From the NCBI GenBank assembly GCA_038203875.1, contig JBBRDN010000085.1, forward strand, positions 1 to 16,152: 16,152 nt of DNA, given 5' to 3'. Within the stretch, counting starts at the first letter, position 1. The number at the start of each line of letters is the position of its first letter. The notes under the pieces were generated by a model. It was given only the letters and a program-made list of their open reading frames with translations, did no database searches and had not been told where the DNA came from. The translations under genes and the position numbers were made by a program. Shown here piece after piece: positions 6,161 through 13,737 of this stretch. Source of the DNA: CANJSG01 sp038203875. Its GTDB lineage: Bacteria; Verrucomicrobiota; Verrucomicrobiia; Limisphaerales; CANJSG01.

Positions 6161-7691
6161 GGCATCGTCAAGTTTTGCCACTCACGGATCACTCAAGGCT
6201 GATTCGGGCCTGTCGTGTCCTTCAGTGGTAGCGTCTCTCGCGGCCGCGAGACGGGCCCAAGTCGCTTGGTCGAAAACGTCCCTGGCCGCGAGAACGAAGT
6301 GGGTGCGCAACCTGCGCGCGGTGATTGCCGATAACTGCGATTGGCTGGCGGCTGAAACTGCCAAGAGCCGCATCCGTCCGATTCCCGAGATATTGTCTTC
6401 GGAGGTGCTTCCAGTCGCCGAAGCATGCCGATTTCTGGAGGCCAACGCCTATTGGCTGCTTTCGCCTCAGACCGCTGGAAGCTCCGGCAGGCCCATTTGG
6501 CTTCGGCGCGTTGTGACATCTGTTTGGCGGGAACCGCTGGGCGTGATCCTTGTCATCGGGCCTGGGAACTATCCGCTTTTTCTTCCGGCCGTGCAGGCGT
6601 TGCAGGCCCTGGTGGCGGGCAACTCAGTTCTGCTGAAGCCTGCTCCCGGAGCCGAGGCGGCCGTCCGCGCATTCACCGAGTTGGCCGAACAGGCCGGATT
6701 GCCCGACGGGCTTCTGACAGTTCTTCCGTCCGACAAGTCCGTCGCCGTCGATGCTGTTTCGCTCAAGGTGGACAAGGTTTTCCTCACTGGTTCCCACGAG
6801 ACGGGTCGTGCGGTTTACGCGGAGTGCGCGAAGTCGATGACGCCGATTGTCATGGAGCTTTCCGGGTGCGATTCGGTCGTCGTCGCCGAAGACGCCGATC
6901 TCGACCTTGCTGTTCGAGCGGTCGTGTTCGGGCTGCGACTCAACGACGGGGCCACCTGCATTTCACCGCGTCGGGTCTTCGTGCATCGCTCCATAGCGAA
7001 GGATTTCGAGACGCGGTTGGTCAAGGCCCTTGCCGGCGAACCCATCGAGATCACCGGCCGGACAGCGGGCCTCTTGAAAGGACTGCTCGCCGAAGCGATC
7101 ACCGATGGCGCGCGCCTTTGCCGTGGCCAATCCCGGTCCGACGGAAGCATCTCCGGGCCGGTCGTCGTGGCGGATGCGCGACATGAAATGCGCCTCCTGA
7201 ACGAAGACGTGTTTGCCCCCGTGATCAGTCTTGTGAGCGTGGCAAACGATGTTGAGGCGATCGACCAATCGAACGCCTGCCAGTATCAGCTCGGTGCTTC
7301 AGTGTTCAGCCGGAACCTGGGTCGCGCGCGTCAGATCGCGTCCTCGTTGCGGGCCGGATGCGTGACCGTCAACGACCTCGTCGCGCCGACAGCCGATCCT
7401 CGGGCGCCGTTTGGAGGAACCGGACGCAGCGGCTTCGGAACGACACGCGGAGCCGAAGGCCTTCTCGAGATGACCCGTCCCAAGGTGCTGCTCGAACATC
7501 GCGGATCATTCCGGCCTCATTTTGATCCATCCCAGCGGGGCGATGCCGCGCTTTTCGCCGCACTTATCCGCGTGCTTCATCTCCAAGGCGCTCGGAGGCG
7601 TTTTCAGGCGCTGCTTGAGCTTGTCGCAGCGGGTCGCCTCCGCGGGAAGCCCGGATCGGATTCGAAACTCTCTCGGAGGAAAAAAGTATGA
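6153..7691 (+). CDS. Aldehyde dehydrogenase, likely diapocarotenal to carboxylic acid
   Basis: This 512-residue NAD(P)-dependent aldehyde dehydrogenase shows the family landmarks: catalytic-site Asn in GPGNYP (N139), VLLKPAPGAEA (cofactor Lys), FLTGS (210-214), general base Glu in MELSGCDS (E235), nucleophile Cys in NDGATCISPR (C269) and the Glu of LNEDVFAP (E351). In staphyloxanthin synthesis AldH oxidises the terminal aldehyde of the carotenoid to the acid that is then glucosylated; its position between two CrtI-family genes and upstream of a glycosyltransferase supports that role here. The ATG at 6153 overlaps the crtN stop by 8 bp, giving translational coupling; an earlier GTG at 6102 in the same frame would mean a 59-bp overlap and adds a non-conserved, Arg/Pro-rich leader. 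The tail of about 50 residues after the fold is basic (GARRRFQALLELV ... LSRRKKV) and may touch the membrane or partners. Confidence 0.87.
   Translation: MPEASSSFATHGSLKADSGLSCPSVVASLAAARRAQVAWSKTSLAARTKWVRNLRAVIADNCDWLAAETAKSRIRPIPEILSSEVLPVAEACRFLEANAYWLLSPQTAGSSGRPIWLRRVVTSVWREPLGVILVIGPGNYPLFLPAVQALQALVAGNSVLLKPAPGAEAAVRAFTELAEQAGLPDGLLTVLPSDKSVAVDAVSLKVDKVFLTGSHETGRAVYAECAKSMTPIVMELSGCDSVVVAEDADLDLAVRAVVFGLRLNDGATCISPRRVFVHRSIAKDFETRLVKALAGEPIEITGRTAGLLKGLLAEAITDGARLCRGQSRSDGSISGPVVVADARHEMRLLNEDVFAPVISLVSVANDVEAIDQSNACQYQLGASVFSRNLGRARQIASSLRAGCVTVNDLVAPTADPRAPFGGTGRSGFGTTRGAEGLLEMTRPKVLLEHRGSFRPHFDPSQRGDAALFAALIRVLHLQGARRRFQALLELVAAGRLRGKPGSDSKLSRRKKV
7675..7680 (+). promoter_or_regulatory. 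Strong Shine-Dalgarno of the second CrtI-family gene
   Basis: GGAGGA ends 7 bp before the ATG at 7688, an ideal spacing. A second in-frame ATG at 7694 would be 13 bp away, so this site decides for 7688. It lies within the last codons of the aldehyde dehydrogenase gene and is one of only two obvious Shine-Dalgarno sites in the cluster. Confidence 0.7.
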
Positions 7692-9274
7692 TCATGGCAA
7701 AGAAAGAAAAGGTGGGAGTCATCGGCAGCGGCCTCGGTGGTCTCGCAGCCGCATGCACCCTCGCTGCGCGCGGTTACTCCATCGTGTTGTTTGAGAAGAA
7801 CCCCTGGCTTGGAGGCAAGGCTGCTGAACACGCCGATCAGGGGTTCCGCTTCGACATGGGCCCGACCATCCTGACCCTGCCCACGGTGCTCAAACGCATC
7901 TACGCCGAAGCTGGCCGACGGTTGGAGGACCACATGGACCTTCGGGAGTTGGATCCCCAGTGGCGTTCGTTCTTCACCGACGGCTCGCGGCTGGATCTTG
8001 TGAAGGACACCGACGCGATGGGCGGCATTCTCGACCAGTTCTCGAAGACCGGTGCAACGTCGATCGGCTACCGGCGCTTCATGGAGCTTTCCAAGAAGCT
8101 CGACAGCATCTCCCAACGTTACTTCTTTTGGAAATCGATCGGCGGCATCAAGGACATGATCGATCCGAAGAACTCCTTCAGTGCGGGAGTCATCAAGGAC
8201 GTGCTCACGATGCGCATGGGCCGAACGGTGTCGGAAACGCTCCGGTCGCACATTCCCGATGCCCGCGTTGCCCAGATGGTCGACCATTTCACCCAATATG
8301 TCGGCTCGGCGCCCGACGCCTCGCCTGCGGTGCTGTGCGGCATCGCCCACATGCAGACGAATGAAGGCGTGTGGTATCCGATGGGCGGAACCCGGGCCGT
8401 GCCCGTCGCGCTTACGAAGCTCGCGACCGAGCTCGGCGTCGAGTTCCGCACGGGAACCGGCATCAAACGCATCCTGACCAACAACGGACGAGCGACCGGC
8501 GTCGAGACCGACTCGGGCGAGGTGGTGCATTTGTCGGCGGTCGTCTCCAATTGCGACTCCGTCCGCACCCACCGCGAGCTGCTGGAGGGTGATCCGGTTG
8601 CTAAGAAGTTCGAGAAACGCCGCAGCTATGAACCAGCCTGCTCGGGTGTGGTGCTCTACCTCGGATTGAAGAGGCGTTATCCGCAGCTTCTCCACCACAA
8701 CTTCGTCTTCTCGCGCGATCCGCATGAGGAGTTCGAGACGATCTACCGCAAGGGTGAACCGGCTCCCGATCCCACCGCCTACGTGTGCGCCCCGTCGATC
8801 ACCGAGCCGGGTGTCGCACCGGCCGGGGGCGAAGCGCTCTACATTCTCGTCCACACTCCGTTCCTTCGGCCGCATCACGACTGGAAAAAGATGCTGCCCG
8901 ATTATCGGCAGGTGATCCTCAAGAAGCTGGCCGACACCGCGGACATGAAAGATCTGGAAAACCAGATCGTGGTGGAGCGCACCCTCACGCCGCAGGACAT
9001 CCACGACCGCTATCGGGTGCTTAACGGCGCGATCTACGGACTGGCCAGCCATGGACGGTTCTTCGGCGCTTTCAAGCCCGGCAACCGCAGCAACGATCTG
9101 CAGGGCCTCTATCTCGCGGGTGGCGCGGCGCACCCCGGGCCCGGCATGCCGATGGTCATGATGTCCGGCTGGATTGCGGCGGATACCCTCGACCAGGACG
9201 GCAAGGTTCCCAAGACCGGTGAACATCGCAGCAACCGTCCCACGGAGGCTCCTGCGTTAGCCGGCATGGCGTGA
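7688..9274 (+). CDS. Second CrtI-family enzyme, likely CrtNb/CrtP-type carotenoid oxidase
   Basis: This 528-residue FAD enzyme of the CrtI/CrtN/CrtP family has GVIGSGLGGLAAA (about 10-22) with FEKNPWLGGKAAEH, FDMGPTILTLP, YPMGGTRAVPVAL in the middle, the stretch HHNFVFSRDPHEEFETIY, and the C-terminal FAD motif YLAGGAAHPGPGMP. It differs clearly from the upstream CrtN-type protein, so this is an old paralogue pair, not a recent duplication. In C30 pathways one CrtI-like enzyme desaturates and the other (CrtP/CrtNb) oxidises a terminal methyl to an aldehyde, the substrate of the aldehyde dehydrogenase encoded just upstream. I assign this one as the oxidase because of gene order; sequence alone does not settle which does which. 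Its ATG overlaps the preceding stop (ATGA) and has a strong GGAGGA. It ends 4 bp before the acyltransferase. Confidence 0.83.
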   Translation: MIMAKKEKVGVIGSGLGGLAAACTLAARGYSIVLFEKNPWLGGKAAEHADQGFRFDMGPTILTLPTVLKRIYAEAGRRLEDHMDLRELDPQWRSFFTDGSRLDLVKDTDAMGGILDQFSKTGATSIGYRRFMELSKKLDSISQRYFFWKSIGGIKDMIDPKNSFSAGVIKDVLTMRMGRTVSETLRSHIPDARVAQMVDHFTQYVGSAPDASPAVLCGIAHMQTNEGVWYPMGGTRAVPVALTKLATELGVEFRTGTGIKRILTNNGRATGVETDSGEVVHLSAVVSNCDSVRTHRELLEGDPVAKKFEKRRSYEPACSGVVLYLGLKRRYPQLLHHNFVFSRDPHEEFETIYRKGEPAPDPTAYVCAPSITEPGVAPAGGEALYILVHTPFLRPHHDWKKMLPDYRQVILKKLADTADMKDLENQIVVERTLTPQDIHDRYRVLNGAIYGLASHGRFFGAFKPGNRSNDLQGLYLAGGAAHPGPGMPMVMMSGWIAADTLDQDGKVPKTGEHRSNRPTEAPALAGMA

Positions 9275-9278
9275 TTCC

Positions 9279-10136
9279 ATGGTCACTCGGCATACGACAT
9301 CCCAGGGAAAAAACCAGTCGGCGAAATCCGAAGCCCGCCGCTCGCTGGGTGCCTCCGTGCCGGTGATCTCCGGATTCCTCGTGCGCTGGTTCCGTTGGTA
9401 TGCCCGCGGTTATGTGGGGAAACACTTCAGCCAAGTCCGCCTGCTGGCCGAAAATCTCCCAGTCTTACCGGCGAGTATTCCGGTCATCGTATTCGTAAAC
9501 CACGCGAGTTGGTGGGATCCGATGCTTTGCCTGATGATCGCGGAACGTTTTTTCGATCGACGCAATTGCTATGCGCCCATCGATGCCCGGGCGCTTGAGA
9601 AGTATGCGTTCTTTCGGAAGCTGGGGTTCTTCGGCGTGGAGCAGGGGACACCGCGTGGAGCCGTCCAATTCCTTCGAACAGGCGAGGCGGTTCTCGCTCG
9701 GCGCGGTTCGATGCTCTGGCTGACGCCCCAGGGACGATTCGTCGACCAACGCTCGCGGCCCATTACTTTTGAACCCGGTCTGGCACATCTGGTGCATCGG
9801 ACGAACGATGTGATCCTTCTTCCTCTGGCCTTCGACTTCACCTTTGGAATCGAACGCAAACCCGAGGTGGCTGCTCGGTTTGGTCCGTGGATTCGGAAGT
9901 CCGACGTGTCGCCCACCGTGGATTCGGTTGAAGGCTGGAACGCATTTCTCGAAGGAGCATTGACCCAATCCCAAGACCGGTTGGCTCGCGAGGTGCAGCG
10001 GGGTAATGGCCACGCCTTTATTCCTTTGCAGCGTTCCGAATCCGGCATCGGAGGTGTTTATGACCTGTGGCGAAGGCTGAAGGCTTGGACGCGTGGTCGG
10101 CGATTCATCGCGGAGCACGGGGATCTGAAACCATGA
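9279..10136 (+). CDS. PlsC-type 1-acyl-glycerol-phosphate acyltransferase-like protein, likely pigment acylation
   Basis: This 285-residue protein of the PlsC/LPLAT acyltransferase superfamily has the catalytic H-x4-D as NHASWWD (H75, D80), a second block around GFFGVEQGTPRGAV (116-129), and the substrate-binding block TPQGRFVD (149-156) in place of the usual PEGTRS. An interfacial hydrophobic segment (VPVISGFLVRWFRWYA, about 27-42) probably anchors it to the inner face of the membrane. In staphyloxanthin the last step, fatty acylation of the sugar, is done by CrtO, a small unrelated membrane protein; here a PlsC-type enzyme could replace it. Immediate coupling to the glycosyltransferase (ATGA overlap) supports acylation of the glycosylated carotenoid, though a general phospholipid role cannot be excluded. 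No clear Shine-Dalgarno; the ATG is 4 bp after the previous stop. Confidence 0.82.
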   Translation: MVTRHTTSQGKNQSAKSEARRSLGASVPVISGFLVRWFRWYARGYVGKHFSQVRLLAENLPVLPASIPVIVFVNHASWWDPMLCLMIAERFFDRRNCYAPIDARALEKYAFFRKLGFFGVEQGTPRGAVQFLRTGEAVLARRGSMLWLTPQGRFVDQRSRPITFEPGLAHLVHRTNDVILLPLAFDFTFGIERKPEVAARFGPWIRKSDVSPTVDSVEGWNAFLEGALTQSQDRLAREVQRGNGHAFIPLQRSESGIGGVYDLWRRLKAWTRGRRFIAEHGDLKP

Positions 10137-11308
10137 ACACATTTCTCGTCATCGTGGCCGTGCTGGCTTTGTTCCCCGCCGGCCTCTTTCTCTTCAACTT
10201 GGTTCTCTACCGGCGATGCCCGAAGGCTGTGGGGATGATAAAACCGGTGTCGGTCCTCATCCCAGCCCGCAACGAGGAAATCTCGATCGCGGCCGCTCTG
10301 GAATCTGTCTTGGCCGACCCGAATCCAGATCTTGAAGTCGTCGTTCTCGATGACCATTCCTCCGACAAGACTGCGGAGATCGTGGCAGGTTTTGCCCGAC
10401 GTGATCCCCGGGTTCGCCTCCATCGGGCGCCTCCGCTCCCTGCGGGGTGGTGCGGGAAACAACATGCCTGCCATGTCCTCAGCACGCTTGCCTCGCATGG
10501 TTGGCTGATCTTTCTCGACGCGGATGTTCGGCTTGAGCGCCGATCCGTCGGTCGCATGGTCCGGTTCATGGAGTCCGAAGGAGCCAGCCTCGGCAGCGGA
10601 GTCCCTCGGCAGGTGACGGCCTCTTTCTCGGAACGCCTTCTCATTCCCTTGATCCATTTTGTCCTCCTCAGTTTCCTCCCGCTGATCCGGATGAGGCGTT
10701 CGACCGATCCCGCGTATGCCGCTGGCTGCGGACAGTTGTTCATCGCGAAACGGGCCGACTACGAGGCGTCCGGCGGCCATGCCGCCATTCGCTCCACGCT
10801 ACATGACGGGTTGAGGCTTCCTGCGCAGTTTCGCAGGCATGGTTTCAAAACCGACCTGTTTGATGCCACCGATCTGGCATGGGTGCGGATGTATCAGACC
10901 GGTGCCGAGGTGTGGCGTGGGCTTGGCAAGAACGCGACCGAGGGCATGGGCCATCCTAAGCTTATCGGGCCGTTCACCGTGCTGTTGCTCGGCGGTCAGG
11001 TGGCACCGTGGGCGCTGATTGCTTTCATCGCGATGAAGGGAGCCTTGGGCTGGACCCTTCTCGCGTGCTGCGCGACCCTGATTCCATTGCTTGTTCGCGT
11101 CATTGCGGCCCTGCGATTCAAACAGCCGGTCGGGGCCGCGCTGTTGCATCCGTTCGGGATCGCCGGCTTGTTGTTCATCCAGTGGGCCGCGTTCATTCGC
11201 AAACTTCGCGGGCGATCCGAAACATGGCGTGGCCGCGTATATTCTCCCGACTCGAATGCGACAGCCACGCCGTTGCCGATGGCGCCGAGCAGCCAGGAGG
11301 TTGGATGA
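10133..11308 (+). CDS. crtQ: Membrane GT2-family glycosyltransferase, CrtQ-like
   Basis: This 391-residue family 2 glycosyltransferase begins with a transmembrane helix (residues 2-25), then a cytosolic GT-A domain: VSVLIPARNEE (39-49), nucleotide-binding LDDHSSD (72-78), PAGWCGK (103-109) and the metal-binding DAD in FLDADVRL (129-131), with HDGLRL further on as the likely base region. Three or so hydrophobic segments at the C-terminus (PFTVLLLGGQVAPWALIAFIA, LLACCATLIPLLVRVIAAL, HPFGIAGLLFIQWAAF; each under 22 residues) return it to the membrane. This is the layout of CrtQ and of hopanoid-associated HpnB-like enzymes. In the pathway CrtQ esterifies the carotenoid acid with glucose, and the aldehyde dehydrogenase next door would supply that acid. 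The ATG at 10133 overlaps the acyltransferase stop by 4 bp; the longer in-frame start at 10067 adds 22 residues ahead of the membrane helix and is rejected. Confidence 0.85.
   Translation: MNTFLVIVAVLALFPAGLFLFNLVLYRRCPKAVGMIKPVSVLIPARNEEISIAAALESVLADPNPDLEVVVLDDHSSDKTAEIVAGFARRDPRVRLHRAPPLPAGWCGKQHACHVLSTLASHGWLIFLDADVRLERRSVGRMVRFMESEGASLGSGVPRQVTASFSERLLIPLIHFVLLSFLPLIRMRRSTDPAYAAGCGQLFIAKRADYEASGGHAAIRSTLHDGLRLPAQFRRHGFKTDLFDATDLAWVRMYQTGAEVWRGLGKNATEGMGHPKLIGPFTVLLLGGQVAPWALIAFIAMKGALGWTLLACCATLIPLLVRVIAALRFKQPVGAALLHPFGIAGLLFIQWAAFIRKLRGRSETWRGRVYSPDSNATATPLPMAPSSQEVG
11295..11300 (+). promoter_or_regulatory. Consensus Shine-Dalgarno of the exported thioredoxin-fold gene
   Basis: AGGAGG ends 4 bp before the ATG at 11305, inside the last codons of the glycosyltransferase gene. 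It fixes the start of a gene whose frame is open for almost 300 bp upstream. Confidence 0.65.
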
Positions 11309-11859
11309 AGACCGTCTTGGTTCTCGGAGTTACACTGGTTCTGTCCCTCTCGGTCTTTGGGCAGAAACATCCGGTTGTTCAAACGGCCGTTGCGGTGACG
11401 AATCGCCCTCCAGCCGCGGTGGGTGAGTTCGTCGGCAAGGACCAGTTCGGCGCAGACTTCAAAATGGCTGCTCCTTTTGCGAAGCCGTTGGTGATCACGT
11501 TGGCCGACCAGCGCGGTGCCGCGCAGACCGATGGCTGGGTTGGTCCGTTGGTGTCGAAATTCGGCGATCGGATCTCGTTCTTGGCCGTGGCGGACGTCTC
11601 CGCCGTGCCGTCGAGTATGAGGGAAATGATCCGTTCGAAATTCCGCGAGAAGTATTCGCGACCGACTCTGTTGGATTGGTCGGGTGAAACGTCCAAACGC
11701 CTCAATGCGGTCCGCCGTCGGTGCAACCTCTACGTCGTCGCAGCGGACGGAAAGGTGGTTGCGATGCACAGCGGTGAAGCCGACGAAGTGTCGCTCGGGA
11801 AAATCTGCGCCTTGATCGAAGGATTGGGCGTCGGCCCAAGATCGGTGGAATCCAGATGA
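11305..11859 (+). CDS. Exported thioredoxin-fold-like protein without a CxxC motif (YtfJ-like?)
   Basis: This 184-residue protein starts with a clear signal sequence (MKTVLVLGVTLVLSLSVFGQ), so it is probably periplasmic. The rest resembles peroxiredoxin/YtfJ-type thioredoxin folds: GKDQFGADFKM, a strand KPLVITLADQ where the redox motif would follow, then RPTLLDWSGETSKRL and NLYVVAADGKVVAMHSGEA, the typical redoxin ending. The expected CxxC or peroxidatic Cys after the LADQ strand is absent (RGAAQTDGW); the only cysteines after the signal lie late (RRRCNLYV and KICAL). It is therefore probably not a standard disulfide oxidoreductase. Start chosen from AGGAGG and from the ATGA overlap with the glycosyltransferase; it likewise overlaps the photolyase start. 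Its place inside a pigment/photorepair operon suggests oxidative-stress handling, but that is inference. Family call moderate, function unknown. Confidence 0.68.
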   Translation: MKTVLVLGVTLVLSLSVFGQKHPVVQTAVAVTNRPPAAVGEFVGKDQFGADFKMAAPFAKPLVITLADQRGAAQTDGWVGPLVSKFGDRISFLAVADVSAVPSSMREMIRSKFREKYSRPTLLDWSGETSKRLNAVRRRCNLYVVAADGKVVAMHSGEADEVSLGKICALIEGLGVGPRSVESR

Positions 11860-13406
11860 CGTCACGCGCGAGAAGCGTTCGGAATCTTGTGATCGTTCTC
11901 GGTGACCAGTTGGACAACGAGTCGTCGGCGTTCGATGGATTTGAACCAAACTTAGACCGCGTCTGGATGGCGGAAGCAGCCGAGGAATCCACCCGTGTTT
12001 GGACCCACAAGGCTCGGACGGTCCTTTTCTTGTCTGCGATGCGGCATTTCCGTGACGCACTCCGGGGCCGAGGCTGGCATGTCGGCTACACGGAGCTCGA
12101 TGATGTCGCGAATTGCGGTTCCCTCGCGGGAGAGCTTGCCCGGACCTGCGTCCAGCTTTCACCTGTGCGTCTCATCCTCACTGAGACCGGCGACTGGGGT
12201 GTCGAACAGGGGTTGAAGAAGGCCGCGCAGGATCTGGGTTTGGAACTGGAAATCCGGACCGACCGTCATTTCTTTGGCACCAAGGCGGACTTCGACGCCC
12301 ATTGCGATGGCCGGAAGACCCTGCGAATGGAGTTCTTCTACCGCGAACTCCGGCGCAAGACTGGTGTTTTAATGGACGGCGATGAACCGGCGGGCGGCAA
12401 GTGGAACTACGACGCGGACAACCGGGAGAGTTTTGCTTCCGACGGCCCCGCAGTTTCGCCAAAGCCCATTGGCTTCCCGCCTGACGAGCTCACGCTCGAT
12501 GTGATCGACCTCGTGAAGCGGCGGTTCCAAGACCATCCGGGTGACCTGAAAAACTTCAGGTGGCCCGTCACTCCGGAGCAGGCCCAGGCGGCGCTGGACG
12601 ACTTCATCACGAACCGACTGCCGGAGTTCGGGCGTTTTCAGGACGCGATGTGGACGGGCGCTCCGTTCCTGAACCATTCGATGATAGCCTCGTCGCTGAA
12701 CCTCAAGCTGCTCAACCCGCGGACGGCAGTGGCCGCGGCCGAGTTGGCGTATCGGCAGGGCAGGGCACCGTTGGCCGCAGTCGAAGGGTTCGTGCGGCAG
12801 ATACTCGGCTGGCGTGAATTCGTCCGCGGCATCTATTGGCGGCAGATGCCGGGCTACGTGGAGATGAACGTCCTGAAGGCCGAGGCGGCGTTGCCGGCGT
12901 TCTATTGGACGGGCAAGACCGAAATGAACTGTCTGCGCCATGTGATCGCGCAGACGTTGGAGCACGGCTACGCCCACCACATCCAGCGCCTCATGGTCAC
13001 GGGGCTTTTCGCCATGCTGCTCGGCGTGCGGCCGAAGGAAATCCACGAATGGTATCTCGCGGTCTACGTGGACGCGGTGGAGTGGGTGGAGCTGCCGAAC
13101 ACGCTGGGAATGTCGCAGCACGCCGACGGAGGTTTGATGGCGTCCAAACCCTACGCGGCGACCGGGAAATACATCCAGCGGATGAGCAACTACTGCGACG
13201 GCTGCCGCTTCAAGCCCGAGGAGTCCGTCGGTCCAAACGCCTGTCCGTTCACTACGCTCTACTGGGATTTCCTGCTGCGGAACGAACCGTTCCTGAAGCG
13301 AAACCAAAGGATGGCGATGCAGTTGAAGAATCTGGAACGGCTGACGCCGGAGAAGAGGGCGGCAATTCGCGGGAAGTCGGCGGAATTGAAAGCCGTGTTG
13401 ACCTGA
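11856..13406 (+). CDS. phrB: Iron-sulfur bacterial (6-4) photolyase/cryptochrome (PhrB/FeS-BCP family)
   Basis: This 516-residue protein belongs to the COG3046-type photolyase-related family, whose Agrobacterium member PhrB repairs (6-4) photoproducts with FAD, a lumazine antenna and a 4Fe-4S cluster. The N-terminal antenna domain reads NLVIVLGDQLD (10-20) and WMAEAAEES. Four cysteines that should hold the cluster are C359, C447, C450 and C463 (NYCDGC and NACPFTTLYWDF), with spacings equal to PhrB C350/438/441/454 as I recall them. The paired active-site histidines YAHHIQRL (H374, H375) fall at the same +9 offset. All expected features are present, so repair activity is likely. It is the last gene of the run, overlapping the previous stop by ATGA, with a weak GGTGG upstream. 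Co-expression with carotenoid genes fits a light-protection regulon. Confidence 0.92.
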   Translation: MTSRARSVRNLVIVLGDQLDNESSAFDGFEPNLDRVWMAEAAEESTRVWTHKARTVLFLSAMRHFRDALRGRGWHVGYTELDDVANCGSLAGELARTCVQLSPVRLILTETGDWGVEQGLKKAAQDLGLELEIRTDRHFFGTKADFDAHCDGRKTLRMEFFYRELRRKTGVLMDGDEPAGGKWNYDADNRESFASDGPAVSPKPIGFPPDELTLDVIDLVKRRFQDHPGDLKNFRWPVTPEQAQAALDDFITNRLPEFGRFQDAMWTGAPFLNHSMIASSLNLKLLNPRTAVAAAELAYRQGRAPLAAVEGFVRQILGWREFVRGIYWRQMPGYVEMNVLKAEAALPAFYWTGKTEMNCLRHVIAQTLEHGYAHHIQRLMVTGLFAMLLGVRPKEIHEWYLAVYVDAVEWVELPNTLGMSQHADGGLMASKPYAATGKYIQRMSNYCDGCRFKPEESVGPNACPFTTLYWDFLLRNEPFLKRNQRMAMQLKNLERLTPEKRAAIRGKSAELKAVLT

Positions 13407-13737
13407 CGCTTCAGCCGCTACGACAGCGGGATCCGGCAGGCTTGCTGGTTCACCGTCTCGGCGACGCTGGGAAAGCCGAAGCGTTTGCTTGGAGGCGCCA
13501 AAGTTGACGGCCTCGCGCGGCATCCCGAATGCGACGCACGTTTGCTCGTTCTGGGCGATGGCCGAGGCACCGGCCTGCTTGAGCATGAGCATTCCCGAGG
13601 GGGCTCGCTTGGACTCGCTGGCATAAGAACGGCGGCAGCGCTTCCGGGGCGGCGTCTCATTCGGTGTGTTCTTCTCGTCGATGCAGTTCGATCCGTTCTG
13701 CATGACCAAACCTGTCCCCAAAACCGGGACGCGTCCC
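13407..13737. other. Gene-free gap between convergent operons; possible decayed repeat or mobile-element relic
   Basis: No ORF here has family-like content. Read on the minus strand, two overlapping frames join into one plausible but shifted product: one frame gives QNEQTCVAFGMPREAVNFGASK (up to about 13500, two halves of 11 residues), and the neighbouring frame continues KRFGFPSVAETVNQQAC to a stop near 13418. This looks like an old, frameshifted sequence or a dispersed repeat, but I cannot name it. A 5-bp hairpin (CCGCT 13415-13419 / AGCGG 13425-13429) and an imperfect 6-bp one (13433-13448) follow the photolyase stop; neither has a T-tract, so a Rho-independent terminator is not supported. 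Confidence 0.3.
13726..13737. repeat. Perfect 12-bp palindrome just after the cyclase stop
   Basis: GGGACGCGTCCC directly follows the cyclase stop codon (minus strand), and in that direction it is followed by GGTTTTGGGGACAGG, so GGGGAC occurs twice. It could be part of a REP-like element or a poor terminator hairpin with a short T-run. The loop available is very small, so neither is firm. Confidence 0.35.

Noticed and set aside
4676..6181. Long minus-strand open frame opposite the CrtN-type gene (501 codons)
   Set aside because: Same reason: low-complexity Arg/Glu/Asp composition, no recognisable fold, antisense to a well-supported gene.
7604..9226. Long open frame on the minus strand opposite the second CrtI-family gene (540 codons)
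   Set aside because: Arg/His/Ala-rich product with no motifs, fully antisense to a gene with clear FAD motifs; a GC-rich shadow frame.
12369..13721. Minus-strand open frame of 450 codons opposite the photolyase
   Set aside because: Most of it is a shadow of the photolyase; only its first 75 or so codons lie in the gap and are treated as a possible relic.
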